This document shows, piece after piece, positions 43,278 to 55,142 of a stretch of 64,000 nucleotides of DNA; within the stretch, counting starts at the first letter, position 1, and each line of letters begins with the position of its first letter. Below the pieces are notes generated by a model. It was not told where the DNA came from, made no database searches, and worked only from the letters and a program-made list of their open reading frames with translations. Both the position numbers and the translations under genes were made by a program. Source of the DNA: Lytechinus variegatus (lineage: Eukaryota; Echinodermata; Echinoidea; Temnopleuroida; Toxopneustidae); assembly GCF_018143015.1 (NCBI RefSeq), contig NC_054741.1, forward strand, positions 61,563,197 through 61,627,196, read 5' to 3'.

Positions 43278-44737
43278 AGGGGAAGTTCACCCTGAAGAAA
43301 ACTTTGTTGTAAAAATAGCAGAAAAAATAGTAACAAGTGGAATGCCTCTGGCCGTCTCACCTGCATCACGCGGTTCAATATAGCAGCAGTGCTGACTTTG
43401 AATACTACTCGAACTCGCACAAGATGTTCAGTGATACATGGTTACTCTTATGTCCACTTTTTATGAACTAGACCAATAAACTTACAGAGATATGATGGTT
43501 ATTCAACAAAAAACCCCAACATGGCCAAAGTTCATTGACCTTACATGACCTTTGACCTTGATCATGTGACCTGAAACTCGCACAGAATGTTCAGTGATAC
43601 TTGATTACTCTTATGTACAAGTTTCATGAATCAGATCCATAAACTTTCAAAGTTTTGATGGTAATTCAACTGATAAACCCAATTCGGCCAAAGTTCATTG
43701 ACCCTAAATGACCTTTGACCTTAATCATGAGACCTGAAACTTGCACAAAATATTCAGTGATGCTTGATTACTATTATGTCCAAGTTTCATGAATCAGATC
43801 CATAAACTTTCAAAGTTATGATGGGAATTCAACAGATATCCCCAATTCGGCCAAAGTTCATTGACCCTAAATGACCTTTGACCTTGGTCATGTGACGTGA
43901 AACTCATGCAGGATGTTCAGTGATACTTGATTAACCTTATGTCCAAGTTTCATGAACTAGGTCCATATATTTTCTAAGTTATGATGACATTTCAAAAACT
44001 TAACCTCAGGTTAAGATTTCGATGTTGATTCCTCCAACATGGTCTAAGTTCATTGACCCTAAATGACCTTTGACCTTGGTCATGTGGCATGAAACTTTAA
44101 TAGGATGTTCAGTAATACTTGATTAACCTTATGGCCAAGTTTCATGAACTAGGTCCATATACTTTCTAAGTTATGATGTCATTTCAAAAACTTAACCTCA
44201 GGTTAAGATTTGATGTTGACGCCGCCGCCGCCGTCGCCGCCGCCGCCGCCGCCGTCGGAAAAGCGGCGCCTATAGTCTCACTCTGCTTCGCAGGTGAGAC
44301 AAAAACTATTGGTGAAGGTTTGAGGAAAATCCGTTAAAGAGTAAAAAAGTTATTAGAGTTCAAAGTTTTGGATTTGTGACGTCATAAACGAGCAGCTGCC
44401 CCATGTGTTATGTAATATAAAATGCATGAATTTCAAATTTTGTATGGTTCCTGATAACTTAATTTTGTTTTCTATTCATGATCGGGTGTGAAATGATTTG
44501 TCTATTGATATAAAAAAGCTACAGTAAAAACCATTATCAATTTTCTGAGAAAATGACATTTCATTGCTTATTTACCATTCGCTATGTACATGTAGGAGTG
44601 CAGCTCGCATATGACGTCACAAATCAAATAATTGAAATTCTAATAACTTTTTAATTATTTGATGAAATTTTCTCAAACCTTTGGCAATATTTTTTATTTT
44701 TTTTTTCTGCTATTTTTACAATAAACTTTTTGTCAGG
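43278..44737. mobile_element. TTAA-type fold-back element split by a nested insertion
   Basis: The left arm (43278-43331) begins AGGGGAAGTTCACCCTGAAG after TTAA at 43274-43277. The right arm (to about 44737) carries the inverse of AACTTTGTTGTAAAAATAGC. Paired internal blocks TTTGTGACGTCATAAACGAG and CATATGACGTCACAAATCAA lie near 44370 and 44610. The terminal bases of the right end are diverged. The DR1 element copy 3 sits inside it, so this element is older. Confidence 0.7.
43332..44300 (-). mobile_element. DR1-bearing dispersed element, copy 3
   Basis: Full-length, inverted relative to copy 1, with ends ACAAGTGGAATGCCTCTGGC and GCAGGTGAGAC. Four perfect DR1 sites lie at 43546-43558, 43709-43721, 43872-43884 and 44064-44076, spaced 163, 163 and 192 bp. 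The GCC-repeat block is expanded (44219-44263). It lies in the long first intron of RAN. Confidence 0.87.
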
Positions 44738-44938
44738 TTGTGTGTCTGGACGATCAATTTTAGAAATCATTTGGAAAAATTTACAAAGTTTCATCAATTT
44801 TTAGTACAAAATACTATAGAGAACAGAATAGAAGATGATTAAAACTATTGAATTCATATTTTTAGTATAACTATAATCCAAGGACAAAAAAGGAGGCTTC
44901 AAAAATATAAATTGTCCAGACACCCAACCCCCCATCCT
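44733..44938. mobile_element. Short inverted-repeat element
   Basis: GGTTGTGTGTCTGGAC near 44737 and GTCCAGACACCCAACC near 44918 are inverted repeats bounding about 200 bp without coding capacity. It may explain the lost end of the neighbouring element. Confidence 0.5.
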
Positions 44939-45202
44939 ACAAATTTACTTTTTAAATTCAGATCATGTTGTGAATAAAGTCAAGGTTAATTTTTTTCCTG
45001 AAGTCCCAAGTGTTACTGATGACTAAATTACCATAAATTGATTATGAAAAGAGTCATCTAATTTTCTGTTCAGGTTTTAGATAGAGGTCCTAAATTATAC
45101 CCGAGGACTATGATTTATCATGGCATTTGTAAAAAAAGGGGGCCAAGGCCGACATATTTCGTGTATTTCAATTCATACATGATGCATGATTCTCAAATAA
45201 AG

Positions 45203-45345
45203 AGGGGCAAGTCTACCTGAATCAAAACTTGGGTCATACAGAGCAAAAATTAAACAAGCTTGGCAATGAAAATTTCATAAAAATCAGCTGTAAAATACAT
45301 GTGGTCGCATGTCATAAGGTGGTCCAATTTCGCGCACAGGTGAGT
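45203..45345. mobile_element. Half copy of the 13974-14549 fold-back family
   Basis: GGCAAGTCTACCTGAATCAAA, AAAATTTCATAAAAATCAG and the TTTCGCGCACA block match the left arm of that element in order. The right arm is absent. Confidence 0.55.
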
Positions 45346-46580
45346 GAGTCAGTAAAAATGGTAATAACATTTTTTTTGTTATAGGTATTACCATTCTGTT
45401 AATAATGTAAGTTTTCAGTCTTAAATACCTTTATTTTTCCTCAAAATGACTAGGCCCTAATTAATAATTTAACAGCTAATTATTACATAGGTATCAATGT
45501 ACATACAAATTTTTAATGTTTTTCTCAATTTGGACCTGCTTCACATAAAATGGTGTCAAAAGTTAATGCAACATTGGATCACCCTAGTATTTTGCAGTTT
45601 TAATCTTGTAACATCAATAATTAAATCTAATATCTTTAAAATGTATATTAAAATTACACACACAGAACTTACAACTTTGTCTCCTCTGACCTCGTTTTAT
45701 TCTTTATCTGGTCGACCTGCACACAGCTGCTAAAGCCAAAGGGCCAAACTCACACTCAGCATCAACACTCAAAACCTAACTTGACAAGAGATGAACTTGA
45801 GAAACTAACATTTCAGTCAACACAATGTCAATGACATGACAATGAGTGTCAATGTGTCATTCATTGTCCAGAAAGTCATGAAATTGAAAGTTGAGAAACT
45901 TATTTATTAGCCTACTTTACATGTAGGTTGAGATCTGACACAACCTCTGTCAGTCACAGCCGTTTCCAAGATGATTAACTAGATCTAGATCTAAAATATT
46001 TTTGGCGTTAAACATGTGCTAAAAATGCCACATCCAGCTCAGTTCACACTGCAACAATGCCCACACGATAGGCCTACTGACGAATGGCCAACGTATGCCT
46101 AACTAGTAGTATAGTGACGTATTGTATTACCGGACACTATCATATTTCCGGACGCGCATATAACTGCGTAGGAAATCAATTTCGTACCGTAAGACTTCCG
46201 CAGTTCAAAATCACAGATCAATTCAAAGAACGAGAATGCAAAAACAAGGCGAAAATATAATTTTTACCTTATTTTTCTCTAAAAATGACAGAAAATGCTT
46301 GAAATAACATATAACTCAGTTTTGGCATTAACAATTGATCCCAATTGATCTATTTTCTGATGTAAATACGGACCTGATTTGCCGAATTTCAATCTCGTAC
46401 GCTCCATCGATTAAATCGTCGACGGCTAGTTCTCAATGTACCGGGTATACCCCGGCCGTGCGCGAGGTTTACCGTGATGGAGAGCCGTCATGATCATGAT
46501 CGACAGCGCATCGATAGAACTTGATGACCGAGTCTTACGATTAACACTTGGAAGTGCAATATCGAATGCGCAATTAAAAA

Positions 46581-47332
46581 AAGGCAGTGTACACTGCCAC
46601 ACGCGTGTGTCTTTACCATCCAGCCACACGCGTGTGGTTATATCCAGAACACCTATCTGTGGATACCGCCACACGCCGCCAGTAATAACAGTAAAACACG
46701 TATGTAGGTCTGACCGTCTATATCACGATCAAAATAACCTCATTTCTTCATTAAATTCTTACATTCTAAACCCCTTTGATTTCTTTAAATCGTTTCAATT
46801 TCATTCTCACCGTCTTTCCTTGCTTTTCTTGTCTTGTTACAAAAGGCCGCCTGTTAAATAGCAAATTTCCACACTTTTTCTACTTGTGTCGATTCTCTAC
46901 TGACTCTAGGCTATGTGCGAGTACATACGTACGAAACCCAAACTGTGTATGTCTACTGTACTGCGCTGCGCTAACGCTGTATGGGTCTGCCACCGCGAAG
47001 GAAGCCAGAATCGACTCAAGTAGAAAAAGAGAATTTGCTGTTAAACAGACGACCGTTTGTAACACTAACAAGACAAGAAAAGCAAGGAGAGAAGACGGTG
47101 AGAATGAAATTGAAACGATCTAAGGATATCAAAGGGGTTTAGAATGTAAGAATTTAATGAAGAAATGAGGTTATTTTGATCGTGATATAGACGGTCAGAC
47201 CTACATATGGTACGTGTTTTACTGTTATTACTGGCGGCGTGTGGCGGTATCCACAGATAGGTGTTCTGGATATAACCACACGCGTGTGGCTGGATGGTAA
47301 AGACACACGCGTGTGGCTGTATACACTGCCTT
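46581..47332. mobile_element. 752 bp near-palindromic fold-back element in RAN intron 1
   Basis: Arms of roughly 310 bp (46581-46890 and 47015-47332) are highly similar inverted copies. They start AAGGCAGTGTA and each carries two CCACACGCGTGTG palindromes, a GTGGATACCGCCACACGCC block and a GTCTGACCGTCTATATCACG block. Flanking A-runs (TTAAAAA and AAAAAAA) may hide a target duplication. The loop is about 120 bp. Open frames on both strands are by-products of the palindrome. Confidence 0.85.
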
Positions 47333-47579
47333 AAAAAAAGGGAAATTAGTTAGCAAACGCAAATTTATAACAAAGATCTGCTCAGAATCGTTATAAGAAA
47401 GCAAACAAAAACTTAGAATTTACTCATGAGATGATTAATCCCGAAAAAATCACACCAATTCTTTCTTACATCATTATAATCAAGAATATTTTTTACCCGT
47501 CCGGCGCGCGTCCGGAATTACAATATAATTTGTCACGCACGAAAATAATTGTTTTTCGCGGAGGGGTATGCGGCAAGTG

Positions 47580-47743
47580 CGGTGCAAAGAAAACGGTTGG
47601 AAAATATAAATAATTTCATCATATTCATAATTTTCGGAATATTTGGAATAGCAAGTGATAATTTTTCTTGATTGTATTTCCTCTAGTTGTCATTTTTAAA
47701 GCACTGAAATGAAAGTGTCCGGCAATAGGATACACTGCCATAC
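47580..47743 (+). repeat. Dispersed duplication, copy B
   Basis: Matches 1-165 (see copy A). Here both sides are visible: the similarity begins at or before CGGTGCAAAG at 47580 and ends after CATAC at 47743. It lies in RAN intron 1, about 250 bp downstream of the fold-back element. Confidence 0.85.
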
Positions 47744-47958
47744 AGTAGTATGGCTATGGAGCCGGTCATGCTGGTTGTACTGAACGAACCAGTCATAACT
47801 GGATTGCACGGACGATTTTCGATGATAAAAATCAGTATGATACCACATCAAATCCCAATAAAACATTAGTCGAATGAGACTTATGATGACGATGCATGAA
47901 TTATGAAAAGTAAACTTTCCTCAATGCTACAGAAACTTGACTATTAAAATTATCTTAC

Positions 47959-48150
47959 CTGTTTTCCTTTCTTTAGCTGGCAATTGTCGCGCGCAAATTC
48001 AGTTCATTCATCACACGTGAGAATTTCATTTGCACGCGTACTATAATTATGCGAATTGCGATATTCCGAAGGTACAGCACGTATGTGCACGAGATGGGAG
48101 AAGCGCTCGGGTAATGTATCTACAATGGCGCACAAGAGGGCGCGCATCCT
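47959..48150 (-). promoter_or_regulatory. RAN: Probable RAN 5' noncoding exon and promoter region
   Basis: On the - strand a strong donor AAAACAG|GTAAGAT ends an exon at 47959. The leader exon at about 42144 has an acceptor and no earlier in-frame need for coding, so this fits a first untranslated exon. The area up to about 48150 is unusually rich in CpG and contains an E-box CACGTG at 48014-48019. Promoter role and start site are inferred. Confidence 0.45.
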
Positions 48151-49559
48151 AGTGAAGATCAAAAATTACTCACGCTCATTTTTACGACCGAGACTTCCGA
48201 GACTGCCCAAAGATAAATTCATATATAAAATCCCAAAATGGATTTCAACATCGTATAGCAATATAATATTGTCATTACAGACATATTTTACCACCGTTAG
48301 AAGTAACAACATTCAATTCAACAAAACTATCTCTTGGGAAGCATTTTACCTCAGCCGTCCAAACTTCCGGTTCGTGCGACTTTTTTTTAAGTAAGCGAAA
48401 TTTACCCTAAAAGTTATGGTTTATCCTTTTAAAACCATAGTTTTTCCAGATTAAAAAAATAGATTAACGAAATAAGAGATTATTAGCTGATACAAATCAG
48501 ATCTTAAATCCCATCCATCACTTTTTTCTTAAAAGGAATTCGTGTTCTTGCGTGACCCTCTAAGGCCTTGCTGCGCACAGTTGCAAGGCGTAATACACGC
48601 GGCTCTATGGAAGCACGTCGTCTGCTCTGGGCGTCCCATATGTCATTTTCTGTGTATGGTTTTAAGGGCGTAAATGGGCTGTGTGGCTGAGCTCGGGGGC
48701 TGAGCTCAAGTTGAAGAATGAATCTGAGTCTGTATGCATGGTTATGGAATTAAAATAGCTAAAAGATATATGTAGAGCATTGCATGAATCAATAATTTCA
48801 TTGGATTTAAGGTTTATTAAGATGTAATATTGTACATTTAATTAGATCCACCATTCATCCCTCTCAATCCAGCCAAAAGAGTCAATGTCTCCTCCACGTA
48901 CTACCGTACCGCATTGACTGCACTCACCTCATAACATGTGAACCAATGTCTTTGTCTTAATTTTTTTTTACTTACTAATCTACTTATTTATTCACTTTAA
49001 TTTGTTTCATTACAATGAATAAATTTTATCTTCATCTGTACCAAATAATTCATTCATTGATTTATTACGTACCTTTCCCTTAATGATTTGATGACAAATG
49101 TGTTAGTTTTCAATTAATTAACCTGATCTTAATTAAATCATCTTTTGGCTTATACATTGATAATAACACGAGCGTTACGAGGGAGTAGGCAGGGGGCAAT
49201 GCACGCTATGACTTTCCAATAGTAGGGCGGGGGGGGGGGATGGAGAAGAACGGGGGGAAATAATAGGATGAAGGGGATAAAAATGGATATTTTGGTAATG
49301 TACATGAAAATATATAACTAAGGTAATTGATTAAGGTTAATAATTGATATTTATTTGATAAAAATTGAAATATAAATCATCTTTCTCATGGTCAGAAACC
49401 GGTGTACGTGATATACCCTCTCAAGGCCAAGGGTGAATTTTCGCTGATGAAAAAAAAAACTCCTCGAGATTTCATTGTCTGCATCTGTGAAGGGCCACAC
49501 GTAAAAATATTTCCAACGTATTTTAATCCAACTTCATAGAACTGTCAACACACTCTTAC
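48151..49559. other. Mostly unassigned; one possible exon
   Basis: A 112-residue + strand open frame ending at 48394 has no recognisable features. On the - strand, 49443-49394 follows a TTTCATCAG acceptor and reads RKFTLGLERVYHVH, but its phase does not fit the exon at 49560. A G run lies at 49229-49239. Confidence 0.3.
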
Positions 49560-50756
49560 CAAACTGATCCTCATAAAATATCAGTATCAAGCTACGTTGG
49601 CTCAATCTAGAGGCTACACCCACATAAAAAAAAAAAAAGACAAGATCACCATCTTGAGCAAAAAGCTGTAAGTAGTTACACAACACAGTCTCAATGAACT
49701 GTTCACCAAGTTCTTGAATTGCAAAAATCTTAAGATTAAAAACCATGACTCTAAGCAGAAGTTATTTTTCTGGGGCCGGGGGATACAGGACACAAGCAAT
49801 TGTCAAAGAAACTCTAAAGGGGAGATGATACTGGGGCAGTTTTCATTTTGTTTCATTGAAGATTTTGTGAACATGTTTCGTGAATTTTACCCCCCCCCCC
49901 CCCCCCCCCCGCACCCCTGTTGTGTACAGCCATGATAAAACAATTCATTTTTATCTTTAATTCTTGTAAAAATTCTGTACCACAACGTGAATAGATAAAC
50001 AGAGTCTTTCTACATCAATGAAGTAAAATGTAAAATAATTATATTTTTGATAATTAATAAGGGCACTATCCTGCCTGGTTTCACCACTCCATTCACTGCC
50101 GTTCATTTCGTCAGCGGCGGTGACTTCTTTCCTCTCCCATTGACTTTGTACACAACGAGCGCACACACAAGAAGAAAGGTGACTTATTTCAGGATAATGT
50201 ACCTATTTTCATTTTTTTATAATAATGAATGCCCCTGGGCCTACTGATATAAACTAAAAAAAAAAATAGGGCCTAAAAAATATTCTCTTAATTTTTAAAG
50301 CCAAGGATTTTAAAATACATGTTTAAAAATAACCCTAAATCAAGTCGAATGAACATTAGGGGCCTATTGTCTGTATTTTTACAAGAAACGATTTTTAAAA
50401 AATTAATGACACCGGACCCCCCCCCCCCCCCCCCGAAATAAAAAATAGAAATCAGAATTACCACCAAATAAAGATTCGATCTCGCTATTATTTATTAAGT
50501 GGACTTCAGTAACTCCAGTCATATGAAAGTCATTTGGAACAAACACTACTAAACGTTTAAAATAGCCAAGAAACATTGCAATCACATTGAAGATATTGTC
50601 AAATGCAGCAAAAGCAGCGAACACCATTCCGCGTAATTCGATGCGGGACTGGGTTCGCATTGCCGACGACACCGGCAGTGCATTGGATGGCGTACCGCTG
50701 GAATTTGAATTTCGCTGCTCGGAACACTGGATACGAGCATAAATTCCAAAATCCAT
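49560..50756 (-). CDS. Unrecognised gene, two predicted 5' exons
   Basis: Exon 1, 50756-50462, starts at ATG with MDFGIYARIQCSEQRNSNSS and runs 98 codons to ESLFG with donor GGTG|GTAATT. It has an ELRGMVFAAFAAFDNIFNVI stretch that could be one membrane or buried helix. Exon 2, from an AATTCAAG acceptor (upper end 49713) to 49560 with donor TTTG|GTAAGA, continues in phase as ELGEQFIETVLCNYLQLFAQ, then DGDLV, a T13 run read as FFFF, and ASRLSQRSLILIFYEDQFG. The phase agreement and codon character suggest a real gene upstream of RAN on the same strand. I do not recognise the family. The 3' exons are not resolved, and the poly(T) run may hide a length error or intron. Confidence 0.4.
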
Positions 50757-51322
50757 TTTGAAGTTAAAATACAGTGAAGACACGTATCAAATCAAATAAA
50801 TATTGATGATTTTTAATGTGAACTTATGATTACCGTCGATCAGCATGTGTCACGTAAATTTCACATTCTCACTCTATCGTCGTTTTCCGGAGATGAAATG
50901 AGAATTTTGCCCTAAATTCCTCCAAATCAGAATATCACTGGCTATCAGAGAAAAAGTAGTGGAGAAGGTTTTTTGTTATGGTATGGTAATGAGGATCCTC
51001 GTTCGTATATTATAAAATACAGTTTTCAACCAAAATCTATGGTTAGAAAGTTGTGATATTTTTCCCAAACCCTGTATTTTTTTCTCAAAATACGCTATTT
51101 TATTGCAAAAACACGTCTCAAATTCGCCCTATGATTTGAGACATTTTCTCCTGAAAAAGCCGGCCTAAATAGGTTTATCGGAAAATATATGAATATTCAT
51201 AAGGTTTGCGTAGGTATTTTTCTCGCGATTGCTTTCTTTTGATGTGATTGGTTGAAAGGGAAGAAGAGGCAAATTTTATCTGAATATTTATTTTGAGAAC
51301 GGACCGTTTGCTCCATTTTCGA

Positions 51323-51330
51323 TGACGTCA
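51323..51330. promoter_or_regulatory. CRE palindrome TGACGTCA
   Basis: A perfect CREB/ATF site about 570 bp upstream of the ATG at 50756 (-), in a CpG-containing stretch (51300-51360). It may belong to that gene's promoter; this is inference from position only. Confidence 0.35.
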
Positions 51331-51619
51331 CTATGGAAAATGGACGCACGCGTTAAATGAGCGCATATGAACATACGTGACAGCAATGTGAGAGTAGAAC
51401 TAGTTCAAGTCGCACAATTAAATTTGAAGTACTAGCAGCTGTATGAAAGTTGAACCAAGAGTTTTTATAACTAAAGGAAAAAAAATTGGGACTTTATACG
51501 GGACTTTATATCCGGGCTTTACATTTCACGAAAGTAGAATGAGCAAAAAATCCTGCGCCTAGGACTGAATTATGTAGCAATTTTATACCTTCTGAACTTT
51601 GCTTGATACGTCCCATGCC

Positions 51620-52193
51620 CGGGGGGGGGGCACTTCCATTCACGAGTGGATACCATGCGCGACCATGGGGTCTCGAAAAGCACCCTAAACACCCGGCTAA
51701 ACACGTAATTTCCATATTCTGAAAATGCACCCCTTAACCAAGTATTGGCGTGAGAAACCCTACCCTTAACAAGTATTGCATGGAAACAAAACGATAGTCT
51801 TGGCAAATATTCCCTGAAATGAACCGCTAAACAAGTACAGGAATGTTTTATTGTTACGGGTCCTTCGGTCGTCGGCTTTACCTTATATTTATTTAGTACG
51901 ACCCCACCTTCTACACCTCGCACAAATCGGACTCTAAACAAGAAGTGTTGGGGCAAAAGGGACATCCTTTATAAAACATTTTAATTTTGTTTTATCATCC
52001 CCGCAAATTCGACCCTAAACACGTAATTTTCCTAGCGAAATAGATACCCTTTTTTCATTATTTTTGTGTTTTTGACACCCTTATCAAGTTACGTACGTAA
52101 CGTGCCCTATCGTGAAAAAGACATCCTTTTTACGTGTTTTTTTTTGTCGCGCATGGCATCCACTCGTCAATGTAAGTGCCCCCCCCCCCCGGG
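51620..52193. mobile_element. Inverted-repeat element with 9 bp target duplication
   Basis: TCCCATGCC flanks it at 51611-51619 and 52194-52202. The ends are C-G-run-GCACTTCCATTCACGAGTGG and its imperfect complement ending in a C run. Subterminal GACCCTAAACA and AAGTATTG-type blocks repeat inside. A 9 bp duplication is typical of Mutator-like elements. No transposase is present. Confidence 0.85.
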
Positions 52194-52972
52194 TCCCATG
52201 CCTTCAAAATAATGAAGACCTTCATGATTACATTCCATTTTCTTGTCTAATATTATCATTCCAGTTCATTTCCGGAGTTTTTGTACAATGCGTTGAGGAA
52301 ACTGTCTTAAAAAAACTATTTTCTTAAACAGCTGGTATCGAATCATTGTCATTGGTCTAATAAGTCAGAAATATCGATTCTAAAATAGGTACAATTCTGG
52401 GATAGATCCAAGTAAGAAACAAAAAAGACAAACTAATTATTCAAAATTCCTGAAATAAAACTACGAATATGAAGAAATCTGCGCACGCTCGTTCATGAAG
52501 GTTTCGACGCATGCGTATCATCTTGACCCGTCTGCTGAAATGGAAAATTTCCTTTAAACCATCCAAATCTTGATCCATCACACTAATACTGGCCGATACC
52601 GGGGGGGGGGCAAGGGTCGTGGCCCCCACCCTACTAGCGGCGCCAAAAAAAAAGGAAAGGAGGGGGAGGGAGGGAAAGGAGGAGATTTAAAAAAAAAGAA
52701 AAGGAAAAATTAAAGGAGGAAGACGATAGGTAAGGCCGAGAAGACTTGGAAAATATATATATTTTTTTTATTTAGCTCGCACTGCGACGTATTTTGATTT
52801 GTGAAGTAGGCCTATTCTCTTCGTGCATGTATTCCATACAGTTATCAAAATATCCCTTTTTAGGTCTGATTGTCAAAACTCATCAGCTAGAGTTGTGCGT
52901 TAATTTGCTTTGACGTGAGATACTACTATAGTATGTGATATGACTATATTTCTATATGTATTCTACCTAAAG

Positions 52973-53898
52973 CAGGCGCGGATCCAGGAGGGGGCCGAGC
53001 CGGCCCGCCCCCCCCCTATTTTTGACAACCTGCAGAAAAAAGTGTACTCTTTAACTTGATAGAAACTATGAAAAACAGAAAGAATAGTAAGAAGAAGTAT
53101 CATACCAATGATTAGTAATTTACAGCCCGACCCAGAAAGGAAACAAGAATAAGGTGAGGGGAAGAATTGGAAAATGTACTTTATATCAAAATTTTCGCTC
53201 GCGCTTCGCGCTCGCATTGCCTGTGTAATGAATCCCATTCAAGAGGATTAAATGGCACTTATATATCCTATCCTCTTTGGAAATTCTTACCAAAATTTGT
53301 CAAAATGCTCCTTTATCATGCCAGTATATCAAAAAATTAAGCTCGTGCTTCGCGCTCGCATTTAATAGTTTGAGACACACAGCTTGTTCTTTATTTGAAT
53401 AAAAACGCACTTAGACTGTCCAGTTTTCATGTCGGAATATCATAATATATTGAGCTCGTGCTTCACACTCTCATTATTTAATTGGTGATACTTGTATCCT
53501 CTTCATTAATCACTAAAAACAGTCCTAATTGAGTCCCTTTTCACGTTGTTATAGTAAAATTTCGGCTCGCTGCTTCGCGCTCGCATTGTTTAGCTGGATA
53601 CTTATCTTTTTTCATGATTATAAAATCTCCTTAGAATCTTCAGGTCTAAGGACAAAAATATCAAAGAATTTGAGCTCGCGCTTCGCGCTCGCATTATATA
53701 TTAAGACCACATGAGATACCTTATCTTGTTTATAACAATAAACATCATACACTTAAAACATTAGTCTTTAATTAGGACTACGGCCCCCAGAAAAAAAACC
53801 AACCAAAAAAATCAGATTATAGCAGTCGATCGAAGAAAAATTGATGAAAATATTTTCGGCCCCCCCCCCTATTGGCGAATGCTGGATCCGCCCCTGTA
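52973..53898. mobile_element. GGCGGATCCAGG-ended element carrying a satellite
   Basis: The ends GGCGCGGATCCAGGAGGGGG and TGGATCCGCCCCTG are inverted repeats, each with an adjacent G/C run. Inside is the tandem repeat at 53196-53695. A second copy lies at 55143-56978 with its satellite in the opposite orientation. Confidence 0.75.
53196..53695 (+). repeat. About 110 bp tandem repeat with conserved GCTCGCGCTTCGCGCTCGC box
   Basis: The box occurs near 53198, 53341, 53453, 53565 and 53673, so spacing is 143, 112, 112 and 108. The box is nearly invariant while the spacers between are diverged and AT-rich. Confidence 0.85.
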
Positions 53899-54488
53899 AA
53901 GTCAACTAATAATAATTTACCCAGGGTTGCCATTTTCAGCTGTGATGTAGCTGTTCTTCAAGCGGGCCCAGCATAACATAATAATTATGTTGTCTCCAGC
54001 TCCTGACAAGAAGGTAGAAGGTCCCATTTCTATGGTATGACTTTGGTATGCCCGATGCCGGGGGGGGGGGGAGCTATAGGGATGGTATTGCCTAGCTGAC
54101 ATCGGAATTGGTTATTTTTGTCTCTTTTTTCCATTGGCGTTAATCCTTTCCGAGCACTTGGGAATGATAGCAATATCATTTACCTGGAACTTAAATGTTT
54201 GGGGGACATGCACGTAACACGGGATATAATTTTTTTATACAAATAATCCTGTTTTTATTATAACAAATAAAAGTAAATTACAAAATTTACAAATGATTAA
54301 ATGGACGATATAATTATAACCGTCTACATAATACTAGAATCTTTCAGTTAAAGACCTACCTCGATTGTTTGTTGCCTGTATTGTCATGATTTTGTTAGGC
54401 TGATCTATATATCCTAATGCGAGCCAGCAAAGCGAGCGAGCAAAATAATTTTGTTTAGTTGGAAGGCAGAATGACTAGATGTTCAAAG

Positions 54489-54694
54489 AAGTCTTTCAAG
54501 GGATTTAGAATAAGGGGAGAAATGCGGTAGGCGAACGAGAGAGCCTTTAAAAAGTTGCTTCATGTAGTCCATTATAGAGGATAAGGGTAATTATCATCAT
54601 CTAAAAGACTTCAGAAGAAAAGGGAAACGGAGAAATATAAATTATTTATATAAAAAATAAGGCACAGTTGAGATTCGTTTAATGAAAAGTCATT
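54489..54694 (+). repeat. 206 bp duplicated segment, probable source copy
   Basis: Nearly identical (two or three differences) and equal in length to 62331-62536. It contains a CATGTAGTCCATTA block and an ATAAATTATTTATATAAA stretch. There are no terminal repeats, and no target duplication is seen here. Confidence 0.9.
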
Positions 54695-54754
54695 TGCTCA
54701 CTAGTTAGAGGTGAGTTGAGAATTAAATATAACGATGCCTCATGAAATGGTTAA

Positions 54755-54868
54755 AGGCAATCGATCCGATAATCCTATCCGATTTTGATTAAATTTTCAG
54801 CGTTATGCTAGTTTGATTTTCTCTATTCAAATCAACATTTTTTCTTGGGTGGATTCGACCTTTAAGTC
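54755..54868. mobile_element. Half copy of the 13974-14549 fold-back family
   Basis: TCCGATTTTGATTAAATTTT, TTTGATTTTCTCTATTCAAA and GGGTGGATTCGACCTTTAA match the right arm of that element. Confidence 0.65.
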
Positions 54869-55142
54869 ACGTCAGTGCCCCATCGGCAATAAGCCATCTC
54901 GACTTTATTGCGGCTATCCTGTCAAGGTATTTTAATGTAAGGTGCATATTTGAATTTCTTGTGGAATATCCGGCGAATAGTAGGTCCATGATAATCAATC
55001 AATAAAAAAATCATAAAAATCCGGGGAAAAACTTACCAGACTTTTTTCTTTTTATCTATCGTCTAGCGTGATCGACACTATGATGACAAAACCAGGGCCC
55101 TTGGCGATCTTTTGGCTAGGGGCGCTGGAGTAAGCCTAAATT

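Noticed and set aside
46426..47123. Open frames on both strands over 46.4-47.1 kb
   Set aside because: These are by-products of the 752 bp palindrome; frames mirror each other across the arms.
48056..48394. 112-residue + strand frame beginning in a CpG-rich patch
   Set aside because: No recognisable domain or splice signals. It overlaps the proposed RAN promoter and its basic composition is not diagnostic.
51506..51965. 131-residue - strand frame
   Set aside because: It lies within the element at 51620-52193 and reads through its terminal repeat.
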